Assembly: GCF_023053635.1 (NCBI RefSeq)
Contig: NC_086182.1
Location: 5,667,001 to 5,731,000 of the forward strand
Direction: 5' to 3'
DNA length: 64,000 nucleotides
Origin: Elgaria multicarinata webbii
Taxonomy: Eukaryota; Chordata; Lepidosauria; Squamata; Anguidae
The position numbers and the translations under genes were made by a program. Shown here in pieces: positions 12,290 through 23,195 of the stretch. Each line of letters opens with the position of its first letter. Position 1 is the first letter of the stretch. A model generated the notes under the pieces. It was not told the DNA's origin and did not search any database. It was given only the letters and a program-made list of their open reading frames with translations.

Positions 12290-14265
12290 CTATGCCTTGA
12301 GTGCAGTACTTTTAAAGAGGTTTCTCAGATAGAGGCTGATACTGATTTGAGTGGTCTCTTGTCCCATAGCTTGTTCCAACATAAAGGACCCTTATTCAGC
12401 ATTTCTTCTTCCAGATGTATCCAGCTTTGGTTTGCCTTCATAATGATAAAGTGGAGCTGCCGTAACTGAAAGGGTTCATAATAGGATGCGAGATGTGAGA
12501 GTACCCCACCTGTGGGGTTGTGTTTTTTTTGTAGTATAGTTTTAGTGCAAGGTGAGGTGCTTTAGCTTGGAAGACAAATGTGTTGAGTTGACTTTGCCAG
12601 TACTTCAATATTTTTCACTGGAGAAGAATGGGGAGGACTCAAAATAAGGATAAAAACCTGGGGATCCTCAGTTCCTGTGTTGACATTTGTATTTTAGCAA
12701 TTTGCCCTAAAACTGACAGATTCAATTTATTCTATTTCTTTAGGCCTGTAATCATAGTTTTAATAAGGGGGCATAATTTATTTTAAATAGCTTGTTAATT
12801 TTCCCGGAAATGTGAATTTCCAGGTATCTAAAGGAAGTTCTACAAATCAGTTCATCAATCAATGAACTGATTGATGTGGGTCCCTCAGCATAATTATCAT
12901 GTCATCCACATACATATTAATCACATTTATTTATTTATTGAATTTATATACCGCCCCATAGCCGAAGCCCTCTGGGTGGTTTACAAAAGTTAAAAATGGT
13001 GAACGTTAAAAAGTATACAAAATTTAAAACCATCAAAAATATAAAAACAACTGTATGAAACAACAGTATCCATTTAAACAACAACACATGTTCTTCACCG
13101 CCTCCTCTATATCCAATAATACCTGGGTGTTGACATAGAATGTTAGCCAATGGTTCCAGGGAGAGGGTGAAGAGCAGAGGTGACAAGGGGCAATCTTGTT
13201 TCATTCCCCGTTCCAAGCTGATAGGTGGAGAGTTGATATTATTAGTATGCACTGTTGCAGTGTTAGCAGCATATAATTGGGAAATTGCAGTCACAAATTT
13301 GGTTCCTAGCTGATAATAGTTTAGGACTCTTAAACAAGTATTGCCATTCAAGACAGTCAAAGGCCTTGAATATGTCGAGTGAAATTAACGACAATTGATG
13401 ACCTAGTTGCAACATAGATAATATTTAAGACCCATCGTATTGGGTCCAATATATGTCTTTGGGGAATAAGTCCAGTATGATCTACATGAATTAGGTTACC
13501 AACCACCTTATTAAATCGTTGAACTAAAATAGAAATATATTTTTTTGATCCTGATTAAGTAACGTGATTGGGTGATAGTACCTCACTTTTGTGTTGACTT
13601 TTCCAGGTTTTGGTATTACTGTTATCTTGGACATTTTCCAGGTGTCAGGGGGATCCTCGCCCTGCCAGATCTTAGAAACAAGCTGAGCAACCTGAGTCAA
13701 TACATCCTTAATTTTTTTATAAAAAGAGGTTCCGAATCCGTCTGGGCTTGGAGCTCTATTTCGTTCCAAATGTTTAATGGCTTGGTCAACCTCCTCCACC
13801 AGTATGTCTCTATTCAACATTTTTGTTGATTTTCATTAGCTGGGATAATACCACTTCTTTTCAAATGTATTTCTGTAAGATTTACCCCTGGAGAAGTTGT
13901 ATGATAAAGCTGCACATAGAACTCTGCAAACAGAGAGTTAATTTGCATTTGATCAAACGTTAAGGTGCCATCATTCCTACTTATTGAATGTATTTTGCAT
14001 TTCGTTTGTTTCTTTTTAAGCATTTTGGCCAACATTTTGGAATGTTTATTGCCAGAGGAGTAATATTTTTGTTTTAAATATAAGAGGGATTTAGCAATAC
14101 CCATGGTGTTTATACTTTCCAATTATTTTATTTTGGCTTCTAGATTCCTAAGTACTTTTGCAGAGCCAGTATGTTTATGCTTTGATTCCAGGCCTGCTAT
14201 GTCGTTTAATAAATCCTGCTTAAGCAGGTCTATACATTTCTTTAATTTTGCACTTTCGGCAATTC
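12290..14265 (-). mobile_element. L1/Tx1-type LINE, ORF2 remnant
   Basis: Read on the minus strand, several frames together give ordered reverse-transcriptase motifs. These are SLLYLKQKYYSSG and NRAPSPDGF, YHPITLLNQDQK, LDIFKAFDCLEW, ERGMKQDCPLSPLLF, the catalytic MYVDDM (about 12890-12920), then SVLGQIAKIQ and a thumb/C-terminal part. Stops and frameshifts are frequent, so it is old and inactive. An L2-type tail is inserted at about 12926-13090. The 5' truncation point lies beside a hairpin at 14282. Confidence 0.85.
12926..13090 (-). mobile_element. L2-type LINE tail inserted in the L1
   Basis: The plus strand shows ATTTATTTATTTATTG, then TATATACCGCCCCATAGCC and CTCTGGGTGGTTTACAA. This is the inverse of the tail motif CCGCCCAGAGAGCTT..GGGCGGTATAAAAATG seen at 7390, 41690, 45590 and 47805. 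Confidence 0.75.
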
Positions 14266-14281
14266 AGCCCCCTCGGATTGC

Positions 14282-14438
14282 ATTAATGCACCCCTGCACA
14301 TTTATGGAGGGAGCTTTTATCCTTTACTTTGCTGATCCACACCTTTGCATCTTCATTTTATAAAAATAGACATCAGCTGTGCATCAGCAAAGCAAAGGAT
14401 AAAAGCTCCCTCCATAAATGTGCAGGGGTGAATTAATG
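14282..14438. repeat. Hairpin, 59-bp arms
   Basis: The left arm 14282-14340 and right arm 14380-14438 are inverse copies with few mismatches. Both contain AGCTCCCTCCATAAATGTG or its complement. The spacer is about 39 bp. It sits next to the 5' end of the L1 remnant. Confidence 0.9.
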
Positions 14439-14499
14439 CAGAATCAGAGAAGCATGTGTTTGTGTTTATGGGGGGGAATGGTTTGAGGGGGGATTTTTT

Positions 14500-14795
14500 T
14501 AAAAAAAATCCTAAAAATTGAGGGATGAACCGATCTGCTTCAAATGTGGCATGGCTAAATATCTACGCAAGAGCTATCACGGTGCCAAGTTTCATCTCTT
14601 TATCTTTAAAAATGACAGAGCTGTAAGCATTTTGGTTAATTCCCATAGGCTATAATGAAGTGGTTATCAGAAAATGGAACGGAGCTCCAATGAGACACAG
14701 CTTCATCACTGTCCCCTCTCTGCTCCATGAGATTAGACCTCCAACAGACCTCCATTGGACTCTCAGATTTGCGGAGCGGAGCACACATCCCTAGC
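14500..14795. repeat. Repeat shared with the 3975-7562 element and family J
   Basis: The words AAGTTTCATCTCTTTATC and TTTAAAAATGACAGAG match segments at 4400-4440 and 4555-4585. The right end (GAGCACACATCCCTAG) resembles the family J terminus. Non-coding. Confidence 0.6.
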
Positions 14796-15114
14796 TCTAT
14801 CATATTGCTGTTGCTTTACCAGCTGGACGAACAAAGAATTTTTAAAAAGACTCCATGAGAACATCTCAATCCACAAGGACTCTTTTCTATTGGCGTCTTT
14901 CCATCTGAACTGGGAACTACACAGCTCGGCCCTTTATTTGCTGAAAACTGGCATTCCTACAAAATGCTTCTGTGATCCAAACCATGTCTGTAGTTAGTAA
15001 TTATTTGGACACCTCTTGACCCAATATGGTATTAGCTTTGCCCTGTCATCCTATTAACACTGCAGAATTTAGGCTGCATTCAGGGACAATTGTTTTTCAG
15101 AGAGTTACAGAACC

Positions 15115-15145
<31 letters not shown>

Positions 15146-17100
15146 TTATATACCACTCAACTGGTAAATGCTCTTGGGGTGGTTTATAATCATAGAGCTT
15201 CTCTACGCACAGGAAAAATCTGAAAGCTTTACTGGGGCTTTTGTCCTCTGCAGTCTTCCTACCACCAAGATGTGCTCCTTGTGACCACATGATTTTTGAA
15301 TTGAAAACTTCACTACTTGGAAAGGCTCCATTGTGTTTAATGAGTCACTGCCGTCTAGTGGCTAAAGTATAGCACAGCACTGACTTTACACACTAGGAGA
15401 TCCTGTGATATCTCAGATGACACATTATCTCCATTTAAAAGAGAGAGAGAATCGAGATTCCTGGGGGATAGCTTGGGAGACATCCTGAATGTTGATGACA
15501 TCATGTAATGGTCCCACAATCTTCCATGAGTGGCCAATCACGAACGTGCAATAAATTGCTCGTTTAGAGAAGCTCATAAAAACAAATACTAAAAACAATC
15601 AATAAAAACAAACAATCAAACAAGACAACAAATTCAATGAAAATATCAAAATATTAAATAACTAAAAACTTAAAAATATCAAAAAGCCAGTGGGAAAAAT
15701 TATAGTCAGAGCAGCAGATTAGAAATTAAGTGGCTGCTTAATGAGGAACCTGGTGCCTAAACATGTACTATGAAGACAGCAGGTCCCTGGGAAAGAGGGG
15801 CCATTGCAGAGAAGAGCTCCAAAAATTATCTTAACTATCAGGCAGGAGCATATGAGAAAGCCACCCTATCCACAAGTTATGCCTGTTGGGCTGGATATTT
15901 ATTTATTTGAAGGATTTTTGCCACATTCTTAAGACAAAAAAGACTCATACGGATGCTTGCAAGATGGGTCCTGCCTTCAGGTATAGAGTCTTAAATAGGG
16001 ATGGGCAGACTTCAAGCTTATTAGATCTACTTTGTTTTTTTACTCAGACCCCAAGACCCATCAACCCGAGCCAGGGACAAAAGACTTAGAATTCAAGAAC
16101 AGGATGCTTCCGATTGAGCATATTTGGTGCCTCGGAATTTGTTTTGGGTACCAGAACTGAACTTGGGTACCAGAAGTTTCCAGCCCTTTCCCCCAAACAT
16201 TCACTCCTAATTAGTCCACATCAAGTAGGAATCTGCTTCGTCCTTCAGATCTAAGCAGTGAACGTAAAAGACAATTAGCAGGAATTTAATATAAAAATGA
16301 GCACTGGATATTTATTAGAGAAATATGCAGAGAGTTAAAAATAAATATTAAGTTGCAGAAATGCATATATAACAATTTATATAAACAATTGCCTAATACA
16401 CAAACAGATATAAAAAGGAGCACAACTATAAACTATAGATTTAATATGAAAAGTATTAATAAACCAATAGAAAATACTTTTATGCCTATGATATGGTAAA
16501 TACGCAACCAAACATTTATAATGTAACAAGTATAAAATATTAAATGTAAAGCAGACAAAAACATTTCATAGTACTATATATGATATAATAAATCTTCATG
16601 ACAAGTAGATATACACACAAGGACACTTATTTAATAGGCCGCCTAGAAGGGTCAAGGGTAGCCATATGTCCACTTCCATATGTCCTTTTCTTTCATTTGC
16701 TTGACAAAAAAGTCCACTTGCCCCACCAGTGTCCAGTGTGCTGCTTCCTCCCTCTCCTTCTGAGCTTGCATCTTCATCATCTCTCTGATGGATCGTTGCT
16801 TTTCCATTATGGGGTCCAAGATTTGCAAGTCACGAGGGGGGGTTCTCCATGGGATAAGTGTATCCCCTTTGTCGGGTGGAGATGCAGAAGGGGCATCAGC
16901 TGGAAGCTGACTTTTCGCAGGTGCTGATGTGCAGATGCTACTTGGCCTTCAAACGTTTTCTGCTGGAATAGTTGGCCTGGTAGGGAGACCAGTTGCTTTC
17001 CCAGCAACACTGGCTTGCACTCTCCACCCACCGGCTTGGGAAAACTAAGATGACAATGGGCTTTGATTCATATCAGTTCTGACGTCTGCACTGACTGTGG
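14796..17100. other. Intergenic or intronic, no gene seen
   Basis: A (TGAT)n run at 15117-15142 is followed by an old LINE tail. AT-rich sequence at 15540-16600 carries no recognisable exon. The open frames around 16598-17031 lack splice support. Confidence 0.45.
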
Positions 17101-17104
17101 CAGT

Positions 17105-17580
17105 GGTTTGGATTACCAAGGTTTTAGTCTAGTCGCTGACCTGGGCAGTGGCTTTGGCAATGAGCTGGGCAATGCTTTTGGGCGAGGGAGAGGTAGCTTT
17201 GACCAAGAGGACAGCACTGGGTTGGGCACATAGGTTGACCCTGGCTTTGCCACAGACGTCTCCACTGGTTTTGCCACAGAGGTCACCACTGGCTTTGGTG
17301 AAGATGTCTGCACTGGCTTTGGCCACAAGGTTGTCACTGACCTTCACACAGGGGACGGCACTGGCTCTGGTACAGACGTTGCCACTGACTTTGGCCAAGA
17401 GATAGGTACTGGATTTTGCCCAGAGGTCTGCACTGCCTTTGGCCAAGGGGTCTGCAGTGCCTTTGGATGGGACGTGGACACTGGCCTTGGCAAAGAAGTC
17501 TCTACTGCCATTGGCAAACTGGTCGGCACTTGCTTTGGCTGAGAGGTTGGCGGTGGCTTTGGCAGTGGGCTTAGATGAAT
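17105..17580. repeat. 24-bp coding-type minisatellite, about 20 units
   Basis: Degenerate 24-bp units follow the pattern ACTGGCTTTGGCCAAGAGG plus five bases. Because 24 is divisible by 3, frames stay open: on the minus strand one frame reads PKPVxTSx octapeptides and another reads AKASADLx. Units differ at many positions, so the array is not a recent amplification. Confidence 0.9.
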
Positions 17581-17933
17581 CTTTGGCAGTGAGCATGGAT
17601 TTGGAAGTCGCTTAGGGAGAGGTCTTGCCATTGCAGCCAATGGCTCCGGAACATCTCTGGAAGAATTAAGTCGAGGACCCTTCTTCATAGGCAGTGATGG
17701 AACAGAGTCCCTCATGCCCAAAGTCAGATTGCTCCTGGGGATTAGCTCCTTGTGAGCACTTTCCCCAGGCTCCTTTGTCTTCTGGGGCACTTTTTTCCTA
17801 CCCTTAGTCCCAGAAGGCACACTAAGGAATGGTGCCTTTGAAGGTGGCTGGACAGGCTGGCAGTTCATTGGGTCCACTTTGCAGCGTCCTCGTTCCAGAG
17901 GGATCCGGAGCATTTCCCAAACATTTCCGGATG
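17344..17933 (-). CDS. Candidate exon with Pro/Lys-rich octapeptide repeats, gene unknown
   Basis: A good minus-strand acceptor (pyrimidine-rich, ending CTGCAG) precedes 17933. The open frame then runs 195 codons to a TGA at 17344-17346. The first about 110 residues are non-repetitive and basic (MLRIPLERGRCKVDPMNC, then KGRKKVPQKTKEPG). The last about 80 are PKPVxTSx-type repeats. Past the TGA the same frame resumes the octapeptide pattern down to about 17113, so that stop interrupts a longer repeat. A donor-like CAG|GTCAGC lies at about 17139. It is on the same strand as, and 15.6 kb 5' of, the SH2 exon. SLP-family adaptors have proline-rich middles, so it could be part of that gene, but I see no specific match. 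A decayed exon is the alternative. Confidence 0.4.
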
Positions 17934-18205
17934 CTGCAGGGAGGAAGACACATCAGTTTATGCAAGCGTTCTGTTTGTAATTCATCCTATACTATAGAGA
18001 CTATCTGTTCTACATATTGTTTTATATGTTAATGTTTTATGGTTTGTGTTCACCACCTTGAAATCTGTAGATGTAAAACATTCATAAATACTAATAAAAT
18101 ATTATTGAGATCATTGTCTCTGTTGCATCTTCTGTTCACTAGTCGCCCTCACCCTGCAAGGAAGGTGATAAACCCACTTGCTGCCACAGGTGAGTGTGTT
18201 GGAAA

Positions 18206-18500
18206 TTAGGGCTGTGCACTGCCTCAGTTCTGAACCCCGAATTTGAAGCGGATCGGGGTGATTCGGACCTCTGGATCACGGATCCAAGGTGGTCCGAAGC
18301 CAATTGGCTCCAAAGCTTCAGACCACCTCGGTGCTTGGGAGCTGGCCCAACCCCAACCCCTCACCAGTCTCCTTATCTGCTGCCTCTGTTGCCATCTTTC
18401 TTCTGGTGGCTTCCAGTGCTGCCACCGCCGGAAATGAAAGGGGGTCACGCGATTTTAAGATATCGCGCAGCCTCTGCTGATTAGTACCTCTATGGCCGAC
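18206..18500 (+). repeat. Interspersed repeat, family J
   Basis: The copy starts with TAGGGCTGTGCACTGCC. The GC-rich body has GATCGGGGTGATTCGGACC and an inverse-like GGTCCGAAGCC. Open frames on both strands are a by-product of this composition. Confidence 0.55.
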
Positions 18501-18736
18501 ACATCTTTAGGGAATTTTACCTCAAAATTCAAATAACTTATTGAACAGCATTGGAAAAGGAGGTGAAGGAAAAGTAGATATTTTTTTCCAGAAGTTATTT
18601 CCCTCAGGTTCCACCCAACAGACGCACTAAAATAGACTTCTCTTCAAGAGTTCAAAATTACAGGACACATCTTTCTTTTCCTCTCTGATGTATTCTATTT
18701 TATATCACCACCATTCCCAGCATTTAATTAATAATG

Positions 18737-19057
18737 GTAGGCTGACCATATGAAAAGGAGGACAGGGCTCCTGTATCTTTAACAGTTGTATTGAAAAGGG
18801 AATTTCAGCAGGTGTCGTTTGTATATGTGGAGAACCTGGTGAAAGTCCCTCTTAATCACCACAGTTAAAGCTGCAGGTGCCCTGCCCTCTTTTAAATCCG
18901 GTCACTCAAGTATAGCTCCTGCAGCTTTAACTGTTGTGATGAAGAGGGAATTTCCCCAGGTTCCCCATATATACAAAGGACACCTGCTGAAATTCCCTTT
19001 TCTATGCAACTGTTAAAGATACAGGAGCCCTGTCCTCCTTTTCATATGGTCACCCTA
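18737..19057. mobile_element. Palindromic MITE, family A
   Basis: The ends are TAGGCTGACCATATG and CATATGGTCACCCTA with the family's usual inner arms. The copy is complete with outer TA/TA. Confidence 0.85.
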
Positions 19058-19486
19058 AATAATGGCAGAGATGAGAGGAACTTCAGCATTCCTGAAACTA
19101 AACCCCTTTGTCTGGGAACTGGCCAATGTGGCTTCCTGGAGAGGGATAATATTCTGTTTATGCTCAGAGGCACTGATACACTCTATGGAAGGTTCAAAGA
19201 CGTGATGAAAGCAGCTTTAGTTGTTATTCCCCGTGTGTGCGTTGTTTGTCTCTAAAGCGGAAGCAGGTGTTGGCTGGGCTTCTAATTTTGGCAACTAAAA
19301 GTGTGTACAGCTGAGAGGGACCGAACCCTTCCCCTGCACCCACTCTAGTCCCTTCCATCACTTTAGACCGTTGTCTCCGGAGCCTTGACTCACTTTGGGT
19401 AATGGGGATAGGTTGAGGGATAATGTACCTGGGACAATGGATGTCAGAAGATAAGGCTGGGTATTGCCAGTCCAACTCTTAGATCA

Positions 19487-19662
19487 GCCTCCCCCAACCA
19501 GCTGCCCTCCAGATGCTGGGGAACATGGGTGGAAGGGTGCTGTTGCACCATGTCCTGCTTGTTCATCCCTGGCCGATGGCTGGTTAGCCACTGTGTGAAC
19601 AGAGTACTGGACTAGATGGACCCTTAGTCTGATCCATCATCAGGGCCCTTCTTATGTTCTAA
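19487..19662 (+). mobile_element. CR1-clade LINE 3' end (family B)
   Basis: The family words AGATGCTGGGGAACATGGG, CACTGTGTGAACAGAG and ACTAGATGGACCCTTAG end at TTCTTATGTTCTAA. Confidence 0.8.
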
Positions 19663-19975
19663 TTACAACCACACACCTGCTTTGCTCTCCCCCTGGAAAA
19701 AGTCCTTTGGATGCCCATGGTAGCACCCTCTGTTCCTAGAGCTGCCTGGGGGAGGGGGGCAAGAACGGGGTGGACTTACTTGTAGGGATGGGGGAGAAAT
19801 TAGTTCAGTTCTCATTTTAACATGACTTTAGATAAATTTTCACTTTTAAATCCGTTCACGAACTGAACCGAAAATCAGTTATCCTTTAAATTCACACTTC
19901 TCTGAATTTTGCAATGGACTTCTCCAGTCAGAAAATAGGTAGTGTGGATTATCTTTATTGTTGTTTGCCTGTTAA

Positions 19976-20320
19976 GAACATAAGAACATCAGAAGTGCCC
20001 TAAGGCTGGATCAGACCAAGGGTTCATCTAGTCCAGCACTCTGTTCACACAGTGGCCAACCAGCCGTCGGCCGGGGACCAACAAGGCAGGACATGGTGCA
20101 ACAGCACCTTCCCACCCATGTTCCCCAGCAGCTGGTGCACACAGGCTTACTGCCTCGAATACTGGAGGTAGCACACAACCATCAGGGCTAGTAGCCATTG
20201 ATTGCCTTTGCCTCTAGGAATTTATCCAACCCCCTTTTAAAGCCATCCAAATTGGTGGCCATCACTACATCTTGCAGTAGTGTGTTCCATACTTAACTAT
20301 GTGCTGTGAGTTTAACTATG
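19976..20320 (-). mobile_element. CR1-clade LINE 3' end (family B)
   Basis: This is a longer inverse copy. It begins AAGAACATAAGAACATCAG on the plus strand and runs to TAGTGTGTTCCATACTTAA, the region encoding the ORF2 C-terminus. 5'-truncated. Confidence 0.8.
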
Positions 20321-20425
20321 CACTGTTGGTCTAGTAATTTTGATTTTCCTCTGTATTCGCTATTTTAGTGTAATACTAAGTTTAACTGATGTTTACTGAA
20401 TGATGCTTTGGTCTTATTTGAATGT

Positions 20426-20462
20426 AATAATAATAATAATCATCATCATCATCATCATCATC
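20426..20462. repeat. Compound trinucleotide microsatellite
   Basis: (AAT)n runs directly into (ATC)n. This explains a poly-Ile frame at this position. Confidence 0.9.
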
Positions 20463-21002
20463 GCCATGAGCAAGAAAAGAGAGATGATGATGATGCAATT
20501 TCTATATCACCGCATAACTGAAGGTCTCTGGATGATTTACAACAATTTATATATATATAAAAAACACATGACCAAAATAATTATTTGCATATGTTTGGTA
20601 ACAAATTGTGTTTTTGGGATAAGTTATATTTTGATAAGTCTATTGTGATTTGTGATAATGTTTATTGTGATTCACTGTAGGAAAGTGGCATATAACTAAA
20701 CTAAACTTAACTTGAGGCTGTGTCTCTGGCTCTCTGACGATTATCCCAACAACGGGCTGAATAGTTTCATGGCCAACTAGCTGAGACCTTCTCCCGCTGC
20801 TGTGAATTCCGCCATTGAGCAACATGCTGGGTGGAGAAATATCTCTTTTTATTCGTTCTCAATTTACCAGCTGTACGCCTCAGCAATTCCAAATGGGACA
20901 CGAGAAACAGCCTCCAGATCATCTTCAAGGACAACCTTTGGTAGGGAGGATGACAAAGTTCTCTCAGAGCATTCCTGAGTGGCAATAAAGCGAGAGGACA
21001 GG

Positions 21003-21165
21003 TTCAGTGAAGGAAGGCTGGTGGCTCCGACGTCAGTAGGGCAGCAGTGAATCTGCTCTGGGTTCCAGCCAGAACTCTAGAGGAGCTCTCCAAAGTGTGG
21101 AACCTCCTTTAGAATTCTGAGCAAAACCACCCCACTGACATCGGAGTCACCACCCTCCATTGGAT
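21003..21165. mobile_element. Palindromic MITE, family C
   Basis: The left end (GAAGGCTGGTGGCTCCGAC) and right end (GTCACCACCCTCCATTGG) are inverse relatives of GTGGAGGCTGGTGGC. The interior holds inverse CCAGAACTCTAGAGG and CCTTTAGAATTCTG. Further copies are at 22207, 36357 and 37816. Confidence 0.7.
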
Positions 21166-21589
21166 AGGTTATCTTGCACAGATAGCTCCTGTTTGCCAAG
21201 CTGGTCATGGGTAAATTCAGAACTGGCTCAGTCTTTTGAGTTTACTTGGCAAGCAGTTGGAAAGGAAGGCTATATATAGGAAACTCTCCTGGCTTGGAAC
21301 GCTGGCCCACGTGCACAGACGCTGCTGTATGCGTGTACTTCGTTGTATTCGTTCCCTGCTCTGCACCCCGGAACTCAAGTCATAGGAAGCTGCCCCTACT
21401 ACAAGTTCAATCGCAGCTTTTAAAGCTCAGCTAAAAACTTTTCTTTTTCCTAAAGCTTTTAAAACTTGATGTTGTTCGGACCTTATACTGTTAGTTTTAC
21501 CCTACCCTGTGCCTGTTTACCCTACCCCGTGCCTGTTTGCATTCTCTTCCCCTCCTTATTGTTTTACTATGATTTTATTAGAATGTAAG

Positions 21590-21690
21590 CCTATGCGGCA
21601 GGGCCTTGCTATTTACTGTTTTACTCTGTACAGCACCATGTACATTGATGGTGCTATATAAATAAATAAATAAATAAATAAATAATAATA
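21590..21690 (+). mobile_element. LINE 3' tail with (AAAT)n
   Basis: GTAAGCCTATGCGGCAGGG..TACAGCACCATGTACATTG..GCTATATAAATAAATA is repeated almost exactly at 40412-40500 within the L2 element. It is a retroposon tail of L2 type. Confidence 0.7.
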
Positions 21691-21884
21691 ATCATTATAA
21701 TCCAGCTCATTCTTGTCTACACGCTAACTGGCTCTGGCTCTCCAGGCTTTCAGGTAGGATTATTTCCTTTTAGGCAGGCAGCAAAAAAAGTTCCATTTCA
21801 GAGAGCTTTTGAGGGTTTCATTCTTAATATGTTTTCATGTTCTTGCTGCTTTTTAGGTGTTTAGCCTTTTGTTTAGACTGTTTT

Positions 21885-22010
21885 AGGGCACAATCCTACA
21901 CAGAAAAACATCCTACAACTCCCAGCATTCTCCAGCTGGCCATGTATTCCCCGCCCCCCTGTCTAAACATGCATGTGATTGCACCTTTAACTGATGTTTA
22001 TTTGCTACCG
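21885..22010. mobile_element. MITE-like repeat, family G
   Basis: GGGCACAATCCTACACAG, then CCTACAACTCCCAGCATTC, then a CCCTGTCTAAACATGCATG end. The same arms form the clearer palindrome at 61996-62150. Confidence 0.6.
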
Positions 22011-22206
22011 CCTGTCTTTTTTATTGCTGCTACATTATAGTTTTTGTATTTTCACCCTGACTGTAAGCCAGGTTGGATATTTAATAGAAAGGGGGGATAC
22101 ACATTTTGATAACCAATAAAATGAAGTGAAGTGGGATGGAAGTGGTTTGAACATGCATCCACTGGATTATAAGGCTTTTGTTTTCAGACTGATATTCAAT
22201 CCGATT

Positions 22207-22411
22207 CGAATATGGGCAGTGGAGGCTGGTGGCTCAAATTTCAGCGGGGCTGTAATTCCATTCTGGGTGTCAGTCAGAACCAGCCAGAACTCTAAAGGAG
22301 CTGCCCAGTGTGCTGAACCCTGGATAGTTCCTTTAGTGTTCTGGCTGGTTCTGAGTATAACCCAGAACAGAATTACATCCCCACCAAAATTGAAACCACC
22401 AACCTCCACTG
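22207..22411. mobile_element. Palindromic MITE, family C (best copy)
   Basis: The element opens GCAGTGGAGGCTGGTGGCTC and closes GGTTTCAATTTTGG-type sequence followed by CCACCAACCTCCACTG. Both arms carry CAGAACCAGCCAGAAC or its inverse. The terminal CAGTGG..CCACTG suggests a hAT-like non-autonomous element, which is inference. It ends exactly where the BovB copy begins. Confidence 0.8.
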
Positions 22412-23195
22412 AAAATTGCAGGAAGAAACATTAACAATCTCACATATGCAGATGACACCACTTTGATGGCTGAAAGTGAGGAGGAGCTGAGGAGCCTGAT
22501 GACGAAGGCGAAAGAAGAAAGTGCAAAAGCTGGGTTGCAGTTAAACCTTAAAAAAACTAAGATTATGGCAACCAGCTTGATTGATAACTGGCAAATAGAG
22601 GGAGAAAACATGGAGGCAGTGACAGACTTTGTATTTCTGGGTGCAAAGATTACTGCAGACGCTGACTGCAGCCAGGAAATCAGAAGATGTTTACTTAGGA
22701 GGAGAGCAATGACAAATCTTGAGAAAATAGTTAAGAGCAGAGACGCCACACTGACAACAAAGGTCCGTATAGTTAAAGCAATGGTATTCCCCGTAGTAAC
22801 CTATGGCTGCGAGAGCTGGACCATAAGGAAAGCTGAGCGAAGGAAGATAGATGCTTTTGAACTGTGGTGTTGGAGGAAAATTCTGAGAGTGCCTTGGACT
22901 GCAAGAAGATCAAACCAGTCCATACTCCAGGAAATAAAGCCAGACTGCTCACTTGAGGGAATGATATTAAAGGCAAAACTGAAGTACTTTGGCCACATAA
23001 TGAGAAGACAGGATACCCTGGAGAAGAGGCTGATGCTAGGGAAAGTGGAAGGCAAAAGGAAGAGGGGCCGACCAAGGGCAAGATGGATGGATGATATTCT
23101 GGAGGTGACAGACTTGACCTTGGGGGAGCTAGGGGTGGCAACAGCCATGAAGTCACGAAGAGTCGGAAGCGACTGAACGAATAAACAACAAACCA
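22412..23195 (+). mobile_element. BovB (RTE-clade) LINE, 3' half of ORF2
   Basis: The frame from about 22413 to the stop at 23176 is open. It starts within GRNINNLTYADDTTLMAES, the catalytic YADD of reverse transcriptase. It continues through NLKKTKIMATS, FLGAKITADADCS, VTYGCESWTIRKAE, FELWCWRKILRVPWTARRS and KYFGHIMRRQDTLEK. This is a characteristic BovB C-terminus. The tail reads GGAAGCGACTGAACGAATAA. The copy is 5'-truncated at the adjoining MITE. About 250 codons without a stop suggest a fairly young insertion. BovB is known for horizontal transfer between squamates and mammals. Confidence 0.95.
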
